A stretch of 53,720 nt of DNA from Rhodococcus aetherivorans (lineage in GTDB: Bacteria > Actinomycetota > Actinomycetes > Mycobacteriales > Mycobacteriaceae), in contig NZ_JAALEG010000035.1 of the NCBI RefSeq assembly GCF_011058165.1, positions 1 to 53,720 on the forward strand, given 5' to 3'. Below the pieces are notes generated by a model. The model was not told where the DNA came from and did not search any database. It saw only the letters and a list, made by a program, of their open reading frames with translations. The position numbers and the translations under genes are program-made. Within the stretch, counting starts at the first letter, position 1. Each line of letters starts with the position of its first letter. This document shows positions 18,661 through 27,490 of this stretch, piece by piece.

Positions 18661-20196
18661 ATGCACGTTCCGTTGACCACCAACGACTTCATCGATCGTG
18701 CTGAACTCGTTTACGGCGACCGTATCGGTGTGGTCGACGAGCCGGTACAGCCCGCGGCCGCCGTCGAAAACTTGACCTACCGTGACCTGGCGCGCAGAGG
18801 CCGAGCGCTCCAGGCCGGCCTCGATGAGCTGGGCGTACCCGAAGGTGCCCGAGTGGCGGTCGTCAGTCACAACTCCGCGCGCTTGCTCGAGCTGCTGCTG
18901 GCGGTGCCCTCGTCGGGACGGATCCTGGTCCCGGTCAACTTTCGGTTGCAGCCCGAAGAAGTCTCCTACATCATCGGCGACTGCAAGGCCGACGTCGTTT
19001 TGATCGACCCGGAACTCGACGAGGCCCTCGCCGACGTCGGCGCCCGCCACCGGTTCGTGCTCGGCGCCGACACCGACCAGGCATTACTGCGGTTCGACGC
19101 CGAACCCCACCGATGGCAACAACCCGACGAGGACGCCACCGCAACACTGAACTACACCAGCGGTACGACCGCAAAACCCAAGGGCGTGCGCCTCACGCAC
19201 CGCAACATCTGGATCAACTCGGTCACATTCGGGATGCATATGCAGGTCAGCGACCGCGATGTGTTGATGCACGTGCTGCCGATGTTCCACTGCAACGGCT
19301 GGGGAATGCCCTACACCGCAACCGGGTTGGGCATCAAGCAGGTAGTTCTCCGCAAAGTCGACGGCGCAGAAATTCTGCGCAGAGTAGATGAACACGGGAT
19401 CACTTTGATGTGCGGCGCTCCGACGGTGTGGAATATGGTGCTCGACGCCGCCCAGCAGTGGGACGGTGAGATCCCCGGTCGCGACCGGGTCCGCCTGGTC
19501 GTCGCGGGAGCGCCACCGCCCTCACGCACGATTGCCCGCATCGAAGAAGAACTGGGATGGCAGTTCAACCAGATCTACGGTCTCACCGAAACCTCGCCGC
19601 TGTTGACCGTGAACCGCTCGCGCGCCGAATACGACAACCTTCCGGCGATCGAGCGCGCCAAGATGCTGTCCAAGGCAGGTGCGCCGTCGTTGGGAACCCG
19701 GATCAGCACCGACGCGGACGGGGAAATACTGGTCGCCTCGAACACGGTGATGGACAGCTACTGGAACAACCCACAGGAAACCGCCACCGCGATGCGGGGC
19801 GGACAATTCCACACCGGTGACGGTGGATCCATCGACGGGGACGGGTATCTGACGATCTCCGACCGCAAAAAGGACGTCATCATCACTGGTGGGGAAAATG
19901 TCAGCTCCATCGAGGTCGAAGATGTCCTGTTCACTCACCCCGCGGTAGCCGAGGTGGCCGTCATCGCCGTTCCCGATGACAAGTGGGGTGAAATGGTCAC
20001 CGCGTTGGTGGTGCGTCGAGACGGCGAGAGAGTGACCGAGACCGAATTGATCGACCACGCACGTCACAGTCTCGCCGGATACAAAATCCCCAAACAAGTG
20101 CTGTTCACCGACAGCATCCCCCGCACCGCGACCGGAAAGGTTCAGAAATTCAGGCTCCGCGCACAATTCTGGACTGGTGACCGCCAAGTGAACTAA
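18661..20196 (+). CDS. AMP-forming acyl-CoA synthetase
   Basis: 511 aa. It activates a carboxylic acid with ATP and CoA. The ATG at 18661 has a strong ribosome site (ggggagga); upstream in-frame codons have none. ANL-family motifs are the P-loop TLNYTSGTTAKPKGVRLTHRN near 165, YGLTETSPLL near 305, and GDGGSIDGDGYLTISDRKKD near 390 leading to the hinge. The catalytic Lys is in PRTATGKVQKF near the C-terminus. It probably activates the acid made by the aldehyde dehydrogenase, or a later fatty acid. The substrate (short-chain, hydroxy acid or other) is unknown. It is linked to the module by position and the shared palindrome. Confidence 0.9.
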   Translation: MHVPLTTNDFIDRAELVYGDRIGVVDEPVQPAAAVENLTYRDLARRGRALQAGLDELGVPEGARVAVVSHNSARLLELLLAVPSSGRILVPVNFRLQPEEVSYIIGDCKADVVLIDPELDEALADVGARHRFVLGADTDQALLRFDAEPHRWQQPDEDATATLNYTSGTTAKPKGVRLTHRNIWINSVTFGMHMQVSDRDVLMHVLPMFHCNGWGMPYTATGLGIKQVVLRKVDGAEILRRVDEHGITLMCGAPTVWNMVLDAAQQWDGEIPGRDRVRLVVAGAPPPSRTIARIEEELGWQFNQIYGLTETSPLLTVNRSRAEYDNLPAIERAKMLSKAGAPSLGTRISTDADGEILVASNTVMDSYWNNPQETATAMRGGQFHTGDGGSIDGDGYLTISDRKKDVIITGGENVSSIEVEDVLFTHPAVAEVAVIAVPDDKWGEMVTALVVRRDGERVTETELIDHARHSLAGYKIPKQVLFTDSIPRTATGKVQKFRLRAQFWTGDRQVN

Positions 20197-20270
20197 CCGC
20201 GACAGCACAGCTGTCAGACCAGGTGTCAATCGCGGGCAGGCTACCGCCTGGTAAAACAGCACCACGTTAG

Positions 20271-20329
20271 GGGGTCCCGGTAGTAATGGCGCAAAAAACA
20301 ACGAAGTTCGCGTAGTGCCTGGTCAGCGG
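20271..20329 (+). repeat. Left terminal inverted repeat of mer transposon
   Basis: Begins ggggtcccggtagtaatggc. It is identical over 59 bp to the reverse complement of the right end, except for the seventh base. GTTAG lies immediately outside. Confidence 0.93.
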
Positions 20330-20418
20330 CGATTTCTCGGTTCGGGCTGCGGGCCGGGGTGGTTGGTGCTTGGCTTGTCTGCCGATGAGGTTGGTCGGCG
20401 TGTTGGAGGCTGGGGTTC

Positions 20419-23400
20419 GTGGCGACGCGGGTATTCGCGGACGAGGAGTTGCAGCGCCTGCGGGAGTTCCCGGAGATCAGTCGTGAGGAGTTGTTCCGGT
20501 ACTTCACGCTGACCCCGGCGGATCTGGCGTTTGTTGCTCCGCAGGGCAGGGGCCCTGCGGTCCGTCTGGGCCTGGCGGTGGCGTTGTGCACCTTGCCGTG
20601 GCTGGGGTTCGTGCCGGACAAGGTGCCGTCGGCGCCGCCGGTGGCGGTGGCCCGGCTGGCGGATCAGCTGAATATCGATGCAGCGCAGCTTCGTTCGTAT
20701 GGCAAGCGGGCGCAGACGCGGACCGAGCATGTGCGGCTGGTGGCCCAGTATCTGGGGTGGCGGCCTGCCGGGGCGATGGAGTTGAAGGAGCTGGATGAGT
20801 TTCTGCTGGCGCGGGCGATGGAGCACGATTCGCCGACGCTGTTGTTCCGGCTGGCGTGTGAGTACCTGATCTCGGCGCGGGTGATCCGGCCGGGCCCGGA
20901 AACGGTGGTCCGCCGGGTCGCGCACGCTCGCACGCGGGCGCAGCGGGAGACCTACGACCGGTTGGCGCGCGAGTTCACGCCGCAGCGGTGTAAGGAACTG
21001 GATGCGTTGCTGGTCGTCGACCCGTCGATCGAGATGTCGCGGTTGCGGTGGTTGTCGACCGGCCCGGTGGAGGCGTCGGCGACCGCGGTGAAGGCCGAGG
21101 TCGAGAAGCTGGTGTTCCTGCGCAACCTGGGCGCGGATGAGCTGGACATGTCGGTGCTGCCGGCGGAGCGGCGGCGGTTCCTGGCGACGGTGGGCCGCCG
21201 CTTGACGGGCCAAGCCCTCGAACGCCGGGATCCGCAACGCCGCTACCCGATTCTGCTCACCGTGTTGGCGCAGTCGGCCACCGATGTGCTCGACGAGGTG
21301 GTGCAGCTGTTCGATCAGGCGATCTCGGCCAGGTTGAGCAAGGCCGAACGCCGGATGCGCGACGAGCTGGCCGAGCGCGGTAAGGCCGGAGAGGATCGGC
21401 AGGGGTTGCTCGACGACCTGCTGGCGATCGTCTGTGACCTGCAGATCCCCGACGAGGAGATCGGCGGCCTGATCCGGGGCGATCGGATCGGATGGGAGCG
21501 GTTGCGGGCCGCGGTCGCGCAGGCCAAGCCTCGGCTGCCGCGCGATCACGGGCACCTGGCCGCTCTGGACAGCTCGTACTCCTACCTGCGGCAGTTCACC
21601 CCGCAGGTGCTGTCGACAGTCCGGTTCGCCGGCGGCACCGCCGCGACCGAGCTGCTGATCGGGGTGCACATGCTGCGGGAGCTGAACGCGACCGGTACCC
21701 GCAAGGTGCCCGACGACGCGCCGACCGGGTTCGTGCCGACGAAGTGGCGCGGCTACCTCGACGAGGCCCGCAAAGCCGGTAACACCACCGCCTATCGGCA
21801 CTACTGGGAGCTGTGCGTGCTGCTGGGGCTGCGTGACGGGTTGCGCAGCGGGGATGTGTTCGTGCCGGGGTCGCGCCGCTACGCCGACCCGGCCGCGTAC
21901 CTGCTGACCCCGCAGGCGTGGGAGCCGCAGCGTGACGAGTTCTGCCGCCTGGTCGGCAAGTCCGCTGATCCCGCTCGCGCGCTGGCGACCGCCACCGACG
22001 AGCTCGACGCCGCTATGGGCGAGTTGGAGAAGGTGCTCGCCGGCGGCGACGGGCCGGTCCGTCTCGATGAGGCCGGTGACCTGGTGATCTCACCGCTGTC
22101 GGCGGAGGATGTGCCCGCGGAGGCGACGGCGCTCAAGGCCGAGCTGACGGAGATGCTGCCGTTCGCGCCGATCGTGTCGCTGCTGATCGAGCTGGACAAA
22201 CGCACCGGCTACCTGGACTGCTTCACCCACGCCGGCGGCAAACAGGCCCGCAGCCCGGAGCTGAAACGCAACCTCATCGCCGTCCTGCTGGCCTACTCCA
22301 CCAACCTCGGGCTGACCCGAATGGCCGAGGCGTCGGGCCTCTCCTACGACATCCTGGCCTGGACCAGCGAATGGTATGTGCGGGAGGAGACGCTGCGGGC
22401 GGCGAACCTGACGATCATCGACTACCACCAAAGGCTGCCGCTGACCCCGGTCTTCGGCGCCGGCACCCTGTCGTCGAGTGATGGGCAACGGTTCCCGACC
22501 CGCGGCAAATCGGTCACCGCCAGAGCGTTGAGCCGCTATTTCGCGAACGAAGGACTGAGCACGTATACCCATGTCACCGATCAGCACGCCACCTACGGCA
22601 CCAAGGTCATCGTCGCGACGAGACGCGAAGCTCACTACGTGCTGGACGAAATCCTCGGCAATGCAACGGATCTGCCGATCACCGAGCATGCGACCGACAC
22701 GCACGGCGTCACCCTCGTGAACTTCGGGCTGTTCGACCTGCTCGGATTGCAGCTCTCGCCCCGCATCCGGGACCTGGGCCGGATCACCCTGTATCGGGCG
22801 GCGCCTCGGGCCCAGGTGGAGTCCGCGTTCCCGCACGCCGGGCCGCTGCTGACCCGCAAGCTGAATCTGGATCTCATCGCCGAGCACTACGACGACCTGC
22901 TCCGGCTGAGCGGGTCGCTGAAGTTCGGGCACGCCACCGCGTCGCTGCTGGTCGGCAAGCTCTCCGCGTCGGGCCGGCAGAACGCCCTCGCGGCGGCGCT
23001 CAAGGAATACGGGGCGCTGCGGCGCACGATCTACGCCGCCCGGTACCTGTCCGACCCGGGCTATCGGCGCAAGATCTCCCGACAGCTCAACAAGGGCGAA
23101 TCCCTGCACGCGCTCCGCCGCGACCTGCTCTACGCGCACGAAGGCGCCGTGCGCGCGAGGCACCTGGAGGGACAGACCGAACAGGCATGGTGCCTCACGT
23201 TGGCGACCAACGCCGTCATCGCCTGGACCACAGAGTATTACGGGCTGGCGACCGAACAGATGCGGCGGGCCGGGCGGCGCATCGACGACGAGGTGCTGAC
23301 GCACATCTCCCCGGCCCACAGCGAGAACATCAACTTCTTCGGCGCCATCGAGGTCGACATCGACGCCGAACTCGCCCAGCTCGGCCCCACCGGGTACCGG

Positions 23401-23430
23401 CCGCTGCGCGTGCGGGACACCCTGTTCTGA
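20419..23430 (+). CDS. tnpA: Tn3-family transposase TnpA
   Basis: 1,003 aa, full length for the family, GTG start with ggagg upstream. The N-terminal DNA-binding region (REELFRYFTLTPADLAFVAP, with QLNIDAAQLRSYGKRAQTRT nearby) is DUF4158-like. The C-terminal half is the Tn3 DDE domain: NLIAVLLAYSTNLGLTRMAE near 615, YVTDQHATYGTK-like THVTDQHATYGTKVI near 715, and late WTTEYYGLATEQMRRAG near 940. It acts on the 59-bp ends to form cointegrates, which the recombinase at 30008 would resolve. No frameshift seen. Confidence 0.95.
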   Translation: MATRVFADEELQRLREFPEISREELFRYFTLTPADLAFVAPQGRGPAVRLGLAVALCTLPWLGFVPDKVPSAPPVAVARLADQLNIDAAQLRSYGKRAQTRTEHVRLVAQYLGWRPAGAMELKELDEFLLARAMEHDSPTLLFRLACEYLISARVIRPGPETVVRRVAHARTRAQRETYDRLAREFTPQRCKELDALLVVDPSIEMSRLRWLSTGPVEASATAVKAEVEKLVFLRNLGADELDMSVLPAERRRFLATVGRRLTGQALERRDPQRRYPILLTVLAQSATDVLDEVVQLFDQAISARLSKAERRMRDELAERGKAGEDRQGLLDDLLAIVCDLQIPDEEIGGLIRGDRIGWERLRAAVAQAKPRLPRDHGHLAALDSSYSYLRQFTPQVLSTVRFAGGTAATELLIGVHMLRELNATGTRKVPDDAPTGFVPTKWRGYLDEARKAGNTTAYRHYWELCVLLGLRDGLRSGDVFVPGSRRYADPAAYLLTPQAWEPQRDEFCRLVGKSADPARALATATDELDAAMGELEKVLAGGDGPVRLDEAGDLVISPLSAEDVPAEATALKAELTEMLPFAPIVSLLIELDKRTGYLDCFTHAGGKQARSPELKRNLIAVLLAYSTNLGLTRMAEASGLSYDILAWTSEWYVREETLRAANLTIIDYHQRLPLTPVFGAGTLSSSDGQRFPTRGKSVTARALSRYFANEGLSTYTHVTDQHATYGTKVIVATRREAHYVLDEILGNATDLPITEHATDTHGVTLVNFGLFDLLGLQLSPRIRDLGRITLYRAAPRAQVESAFPHAGPLLTRKLNLDLIAEHYDDLLRLSGSLKFGHATASLLVGKLSASGRQNALAAALKEYGALRRTIYAARYLSDPGYRRKISRQLNKGESLHALRRDLLYAHEGAVRARHLEGQTEQAWCLTLATNAVIAWTTEYYGLATEQMRRAGRRIDDEVLTHISPAHSENINFFGAIEVDIDAELAQLGPTGYRPLRVRDTLF

Positions 23431-23465
23431 CCCGCAGCGCCGGCCCGGATCGGCGGCGGCGCGAT

Positions 23466-24116
23466 CTAGCAGCAGGCGCTGGTTCCGGTGGTCGTGGTCG
23501 GGTCGGTGATCGCGTCGGCGAGGGGGCGGGCGAGCTGGTGGTAGGCGTCGGTGACCGGCAGCACCGTCATGCCTGGGAATTTCGCCTGCCAGTGGTGGGC
23601 GGCGTCGGAGGTGGCGAGGAACATCTGCGGGTTGCAGCAGGTGGCGCGGAGGTGACCGGGCTGGATCCGGTCGGGGTCGACGAAGGCCACCATCGCGGTG
23701 GCCGGTTCCAGGTCGCTGACCCCGGTGACGGGGTCGATGGTCAGGCGCACGGTGGTGCCCGTGATCGGGCAGTCGGATTCGATGCAGGCGGGTGCGCCGA
23801 TGACGGCGGGGAAGATGAGGGTGTCGGGGGCACACCAGGTGTAGAGCTGGTGGCCACCGACGCTGAACCGGTGCGGGGTCGGGTTGAGGGTCAGGCCCCA
23901 GCCGACGATCCGGCCGGCCTCGTCGTATTCGACGTCGGCGCCGATCGGCGTCTGCGCGGGGTCGAGGTCGGGCACTCCCGCGGCGGCGGCGAGTTCGGTG
24001 ACGGTGACCGGGGTGCCGTGGGCGAGCAGCCGCAGCGCGGCGCGCATCAGCGCCCGGTCCCGGCCGGCGGGCAGGATCTTGGCGAAAACGTCGGCAGTGA
24101 GGTTGTCGGTACTCAT
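23466..24116 (-). CDS. merB: Organomercurial lyase MerB
   Basis: 216 aa from the ATG at 24116 (ctcgaggag upstream). It cleaves carbon-mercury bonds, giving Hg(II) for MerA. The catalytic residues expected of MerB are present: Cys and Asp in LYTWCAPDTLIFP (about residues 95-99) and the second Cys in LRATCCNPQMF (about 160). The winged-helix N-terminus (VTVTELAAAAGVPD) is normal. The protein ends with an extra Cys pair (TSACC), which could hand mercury to MerA. It is last in the minus-strand merA-merR-like-merB unit. Confidence 0.93.
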   Translation of the reverse strand: MSTDNLTADVFAKILPAGRDRALMRAALRLLAHGTPVTVTELAAAAGVPDLDPAQTPIGADVEYDEAGRIVGWGLTLNPTPHRFSVGGHQLYTWCAPDTLIFPAVIGAPACIESDCPITGTTVRLTIDPVTGVSDLEPATAMVAFVDPDRIQPGHLRATCCNPQMFLATSDAAHHWQAKFPGMTVLPVTDAYHQLARPLADAITDPTTTTGTSACC

Positions 24117-24186
24117 GGGATCGGACTCCTCGAGGGCGATCGGACAGTGACGGTGCCGACGGTAGGGTCTGTCCCCGGGGTGAGGG

Positions 24187-24602
24187 TCAAGCCCGTAGCT
24201 CGCATCCGCACGGGTCACCGGCCCAGCACAGGTCGTCGGTGGCCAGATGCGCACGGTGTGCGGTTTCGAAGGCGTCGATGCGGTCGAGGATCTGCTCGGC
24301 ATCGGGCGCAGCCGCTGCCGCGACCGCTGCAGCAGCTCGGCGAGATGGGCGCCGACCGAACGGCCGTGGTCGTCACGGTCGGTGGAGGTGAGCTGGCAGA
24401 TCTCGGCGATGGTGAGCCCGAGGCCGCGCAGCTCGCCGATGAACCGCACGCACCACTCCGCGTCGTCGGTGTAGAGGCGGTAGCCGGCCGGGCTGCGGCC
24501 CAGGGTGTAGATCAGGCCGAGGTCGGTGTACTCGCGCAGCGCCTTCACCGGCACCCCGGTGCGGGCCGAGAGGTCCCCGATCGTCATGTGTCCGTTCATC
24601 AC
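24187..24602 (-). pseudogene. MerR-family regulator, frameshifted
   Basis: It starts with MTIGDLSARTGVPVKALREY and TDLGLIYTLGRSPAGYRLY, a standard MerR winged-helix with DNA-binding helix-turn-helix. The dimerisation helix runs to LLQRSRQRL. The frame then shifts near 24304, and the continuation in another frame reads QILDRIDAFETAHRAHLATD and ends CWAGDPCGCELRA. Adding one base restores a protein of about 135 aa. Its C-terminal Cys cluster could bind metal. The ribosome site gggagg precedes GTG/ATG at 24602/24599, right after merA. It may be a true mutation or an assembly error. The ArsR-type regulator at 26181 may make it dispensable. Confidence 0.75.
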
Positions 24603-24621
24603 TGCCTCCCGTCCGACGGCG

Positions 24622-26058
24622 TCAGCCTGCGCAGCAGGACAGTTTGGTGACGTCGGTGGTGAAAGTCTGCGCGGTCAGTTTCAGCGCTTCGGCCATGGTC
24701 AGGTACGGCGCCCAGGTGTGGGCGAGCCGGTCGACGGTCAGACCCGCGGTCATCGCATAGGTGGCGGCGGTGATCAGGTCCCCGGCGCCGTCGCTGAGGG
24801 CGTGCACGCCCATGATCCGGCCGGTGCCGGCTTCGGCGACGATCTTGACCAGGCCGCGGGTGTCCCGGTTGACCAGCGCCCGCGGCACGCTCGACAACCC
24901 CAGCACCCGGCACTGGCAGGCCAGCCCGGCCGCGGCGGCTTGCGCGTCGGTCAGTCCGACCGAGGCGATCGCGGGGCTGGTGAACGTCACGCGCGGCACC
25001 GTGGTGTAGTCCAGGACGCGATCGGCACCGGCCAGGGCGTTGTCGGCGACCAGGGTGCCCTGCGCGGCGGCCACGTACACGAACTGCGGATCCCCGGCCA
25101 CGTCCCCGGCCGCCCAGATGCGCGGATTGCTGCTGCGCTGGCGGTCGTCGACCACGACCGCGCCCCGCTCGTCGACGGCGACGCCGACCGCATCCAGGCC
25201 CAGCCCGGCGGTGTTGGGGCGGCGGCCGGTGGCCATCAGCACCTGCTCGGCCCGCAGCTCGGTGCTGGCGCCGCCGCCGGTGCGCACGGTCACCACCTTG
25301 TGCCCGTCGTCGGCGAGGACCTTCTCGACGGTGGCGGCGGTGAGCACGTCGATGCGCTCGTGGGCGAAGACGGCCTCGAGCGCGGCCGAGATTTCCGGTT
25401 CCTCACCCGAGGTCAGCCGGCTACGCGCGATCACCGTGACCTTGCTGCCCAGGCGGGCGAACAGCTGGGCCTGCTCGAGCCCCACATAGCCCGCACCCAC
25501 CACGATCAGCGACTCCGGCAGCTGCTGGAGGTCCATGGCGGTGGTCGAGGTCAGATACCCGGCCTCAACGAGGCCGTCGATCGGCGGAGCCCAGGGCGCG
25601 GCACCGGTGGCGATCAGATACTGGTCGGCCTCGATCACCCGTACACCGCCCTCGGCGCGCGCGACCCGCAGCACGGGTGCCTCGGCGCTGCCGTCGAACA
25701 CCGCGGTGCCGGAGACGATCTCCCACCCGTAGTCGGCGGCCAGGTCGACATACTTCTCCGCCTGCAGCTGCCCGACCAGCGCGTCCTTGCCCGCGATCAG
25801 GGCGGGGAAATCCAGCGGCACCTCGGCGGGGGTGAGCCCGGGGAACCGGCCCGCCGCCTCGGCGGCGTGGCGGGCCTCGGCGGCGGCCAGCAGCGCCTTC
25901 GAGGGCACACACCCGACGTTCACGCACGTGCCCCCGACCGTCCCGCGCTCCACCATCACCACCCGTTTGCCGAGGTTGACCGCGGCGATGGCGGCGGCGA
26001 ACGCCGCCGAGCCGGAACCGATGATCGCCAGATCGGCGCGGGAATCTGTCAAGGTCAC
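24622..26058 (-). CDS. merA: Mercuric reductase MerA
   Basis: 478 aa, GTG start with a ggagg site. FAD-containing NADPH-dependent enzyme reducing Hg(II) to Hg(0) in the cytoplasm. It shows the FAD site IIGSGSAAFAAAIAAVNLGK, the redox-active disulfide GTCVNVGCVPSK near 43-54, the NADPH Rossmann motif VVGAGYVGLEQAQLFARLG near 185, and the MerA-specific C-terminal Cys pair in KLSCCAG. It lacks the N-terminal heavy-metal domain found in proteobacterial MerA, as in Streptomyces. It heads the unit merA, MerR-like gene, merB, divergent from the ArsR-type gene. Confidence 0.95.
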   Translation of the reverse strand: MTLTDSRADLAIIGSGSAAFAAAIAAVNLGKRVVMVERGTVGGTCVNVGCVPSKALLAAAEARHAAEAAGRFPGLTPAEVPLDFPALIAGKDALVGQLQAEKYVDLAADYGWEIVSGTAVFDGSAEAPVLRVARAEGGVRVIEADQYLIATGAAPWAPPIDGLVEAGYLTSTTAMDLQQLPESLIVVGAGYVGLEQAQLFARLGSKVTVIARSRLTSGEEPEISAALEAVFAHERIDVLTAATVEKVLADDGHKVVTVRTGGGASTELRAEQVLMATGRRPNTAGLGLDAVGVAVDERGAVVVDDRQRSSNPRIWAAGDVAGDPQFVYVAAAQGTLVADNALAGADRVLDYTTVPRVTFTSPAIASVGLTDAQAAAAGLACQCRVLGLSSVPRALVNRDTRGLVKIVAEAGTGRIMGVHALSDGAGDLITAATYAMTAGLTVDRLAHTWAPYLTMAEALKLTAQTFTTDVTKLSCCAG

Positions 26059-26103
26059 GAGGGTGCCTCCTGGTCGGGCAACCGCTGAACCGACAACGGC
26101 TGC

Positions 26104-26140
26104 TATTCGTGTTGACGAATATCTACCGGAACCATATTAT
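26104..26140. promoter_or_regulatory. mer operator and plus-strand promoter
   Basis: TATTCGT (26104-26110) and ACGAATA (26115-26121) form a perfect inverted repeat with a four-base spacer. It overlaps a near-consensus promoter: TTGACG at 26112-26117 and TATTAT at 26135-26140, 17 bp apart. A further half-site, CGAATA, lies at 26150-26155. A repressor of the ArsR family bound here would block the plus-strand promoter directly and could affect the divergent merA promoter. Confidence 0.7.
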
Positions 26141-26180
26141 GCGTTTATCCGAATAGTTCAAGTCTCGTGGAGGCGATCCC

Positions 26181-26567
26181 ATGGCCCGGTCCACCACCGC
26201 CACTGTCACCGTGCCCGGTGCCGAGTCGGCGTGTACGCATCTGGATACGACGGCGAAGTTTTTTCGCGCCCTGTCGGATCCGACCCGGCTCAAGCTCCTC
26301 GAATTCATCCTCGCCGGGGAGCGCACCTCCGCCGACTGCGTCGAACACGCCGGCATCTCGCAGCCCCGGGTGTCGGTACACCTGTCCTGCCTGGCCGACT
26401 GCGGGTATGTCCTCGCGCGCCGCGACGGGAAGAAACTGCGGTACTCCGTGGGTGATCCGCGGGTAGCTGACCTGGTGATGCTGGCGCGGTCGCTGGCGGC
26501 CGACAACTCCGCCGCGCTGGGCTGCTGCCCGCGCATCCCCGCCGCGGACGGTAGTGGGCGGCGATGA
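26181..26567 (+). CDS. merR: ArsR/SmtB-family mercury-responsive regulator
   Basis: 128 aa. The winged helix-turn-helix is FFRALSDPTRLKLLEFILAG and SQPRVSVHLSCLADCGYV. Cys residues in TSADCVEH, HLSCLADCGY and the C-terminal LGCCPR are suited to Hg(II) binding. In Streptomyces the mer repressor is also an ArsR-type protein and is divergent from merAB, as here. It probably represses both directions through the TATTCGT/ACGAATA repeat. The stop overlaps the next start (ATGA). Confidence 0.85.
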   Translation: MARSTTATVTVPGAESACTHLDTTAKFFRALSDPTRLKLLEFILAGERTSADCVEHAGISQPRVSVHLSCLADCGYVLARRDGKKLRYSVGDPRVADLVMLARSLAADNSAALGCCPRIPAADGSGRR

Positions 26568-26887
26568 ACACACCCGACAACAAGGCGATGAACACACCCG
26601 ACAACGACTCGGGCGGGTTCGGTGGTCTGCTCGCAGTGGCCGGTGGCGTGCTGGTGATGGTCGCCTGCTGCGCCGGTCCCGCCCTGATCGCCGGCGGCGT
26701 GCTCGCCGGTCTCGGCGGTGTCTTGACCAGCCCGTGGCTGCTTGCCGCAGGCGTGCTGGTCGTGGCCGCCGCCGTCGGCTACACCCTGCGGCGCCGCGCC
26801 CGTAAGGCCACGGGGTGTTGTCCGCCCCGACCCGGATCCCCTCGGTCGGCTCCGGCCGACCGCGACCGGACGGAAACCCCGGCATGA
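26564..26887 (+). CDS. merT: MerT/MerF-like mercury transport membrane protein
   Basis: 107 aa. Two predicted membrane segments lie at about residues 22-47 and 57-75. The first carries a vicinal Cys pair, VMVACCAGPALIAGG, the mark of mercury transporters MerT/MerF. A second pair, ATGCCPP, follows the second segment on the side expected to be cytoplasmic. The N-terminus contains a small duplication (MNTPDNKAMNTPDN), so translation could also start at the second Met. It is translationally coupled to the ArsR-type regulator. Confidence 0.8.
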   Translation: MNTPDNKAMNTPDNDSGGFGGLLAVAGGVLVMVACCAGPALIAGGVLAGLGGVLTSPWLLAAGVLVVAAAVGYTLRRRARKATGCCPPRPGSPRSAPADRDRTETPA

Positions 26888-26974
26888 CCGTCTCGAACTC
26901 TGACACCCCGATGAGCGGTCGCGAGACCGCGCTGACACTCCCTCGCCCCCCGCACGAAAGGCCACTGTCCTCGA

Positions 26975-27490
26975 ATGGCCACTCTGCCACGCTTTCGCCG
27001 CCCCGCCCTCGCCGCCGCCGCGCTGGCGCTGTCCGCAGCCCTGGCCCTCACCGGGTGCACCTCGACCGACACGACGGCGCAGGATCCGGTGGCGCCGGTG
27101 CAGGTCGACACCGTCACCGGCACCTCCATCAGCGTGCCCGGTGACAAGCCGACCGCGTTGTTCTTCTTCTCCGTCGGCTGCGGCGAATGCGTGGGCGGCG
27201 CGAAATCGGTGGCGCAGGCGGCCGGACAACTCGGCGACAAGGCGTCGTTCGTGCTGGTCGACATGGATCCGGGTGAATCCGCGCAGACGGTGGCCGGGTT
27301 CCAGGACTTCACCGGCACCCAGGCGCTGCCCGCCGTGATCGACACCGGCGCCACCCTCACCACACGACTCTCGGTGGCGTCGCTCTCGACGCTGGTCGTG
27401 GTCGATCCGGCGGGCAAGGTCACCTACCGCGCCACCGACCCGTCCGCCGACCAGATCACCACCGCACTGCGCGACGCGGGAGCGGCGTGA
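26975..27490 (+). CDS. Thioredoxin-like lipoprotein of mer operon
   Basis: 171 aa. The signal peptide ends in a lipobox (ALALTGC, Cys near 28), so the protein should be membrane-anchored outside the cell. A thioredoxin-like fold follows with the redox motif SVGCGECVGG (CGEC, near 70), FVLVDMDPGE, and the cis-Pro segment ALPAVIDTGA. It sits where Streptomyces has merP, suggesting extracytoplasmic mercury capture or thiol exchange, but it is not a classical MerP. The stop overlaps the next ATG (TGATG). Confidence 0.8.
   Translation: MATLPRFRRPALAAAALALSAALALTGCTSTDTTAQDPVAPVQVDTVTGTSISVPGDKPTALFFFSVGCGECVGGAKSVAQAAGQLGDKASFVLVDMDPGESAQTVAGFQDFTGTQALPAVIDTGATLTTRLSVASLSTLVVVDPAGKVTYRATDPSADQITTALRDAGAA

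Noticed and set aside
20323-21801. Long minus-strand open frame opposite tnpA
   Set aside because: It is the antisense of a well-supported transposase, with the Arg/His/Pro/Gln-rich composition typical of GC-rich shadow frames.
22090-23835. Long minus-strand open frame over the end of tnpA and merB
   Set aside because: It crosses two supported genes in the wrong frame, shows no motif and has low-complexity composition.
23466-24602. Single 378-codon MerR-MerB fusion protein
   Set aside because: MerB has its own ribosome site and ATG at 24116, and the frame between is the shifted tail of the MerR-family gene, not a real linker.
26564-26607. Duplicated MNTPDN start of the MerT-like gene as a special signal
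   Set aside because: A short tandem duplication is enough to explain it, and both copies are in frame.
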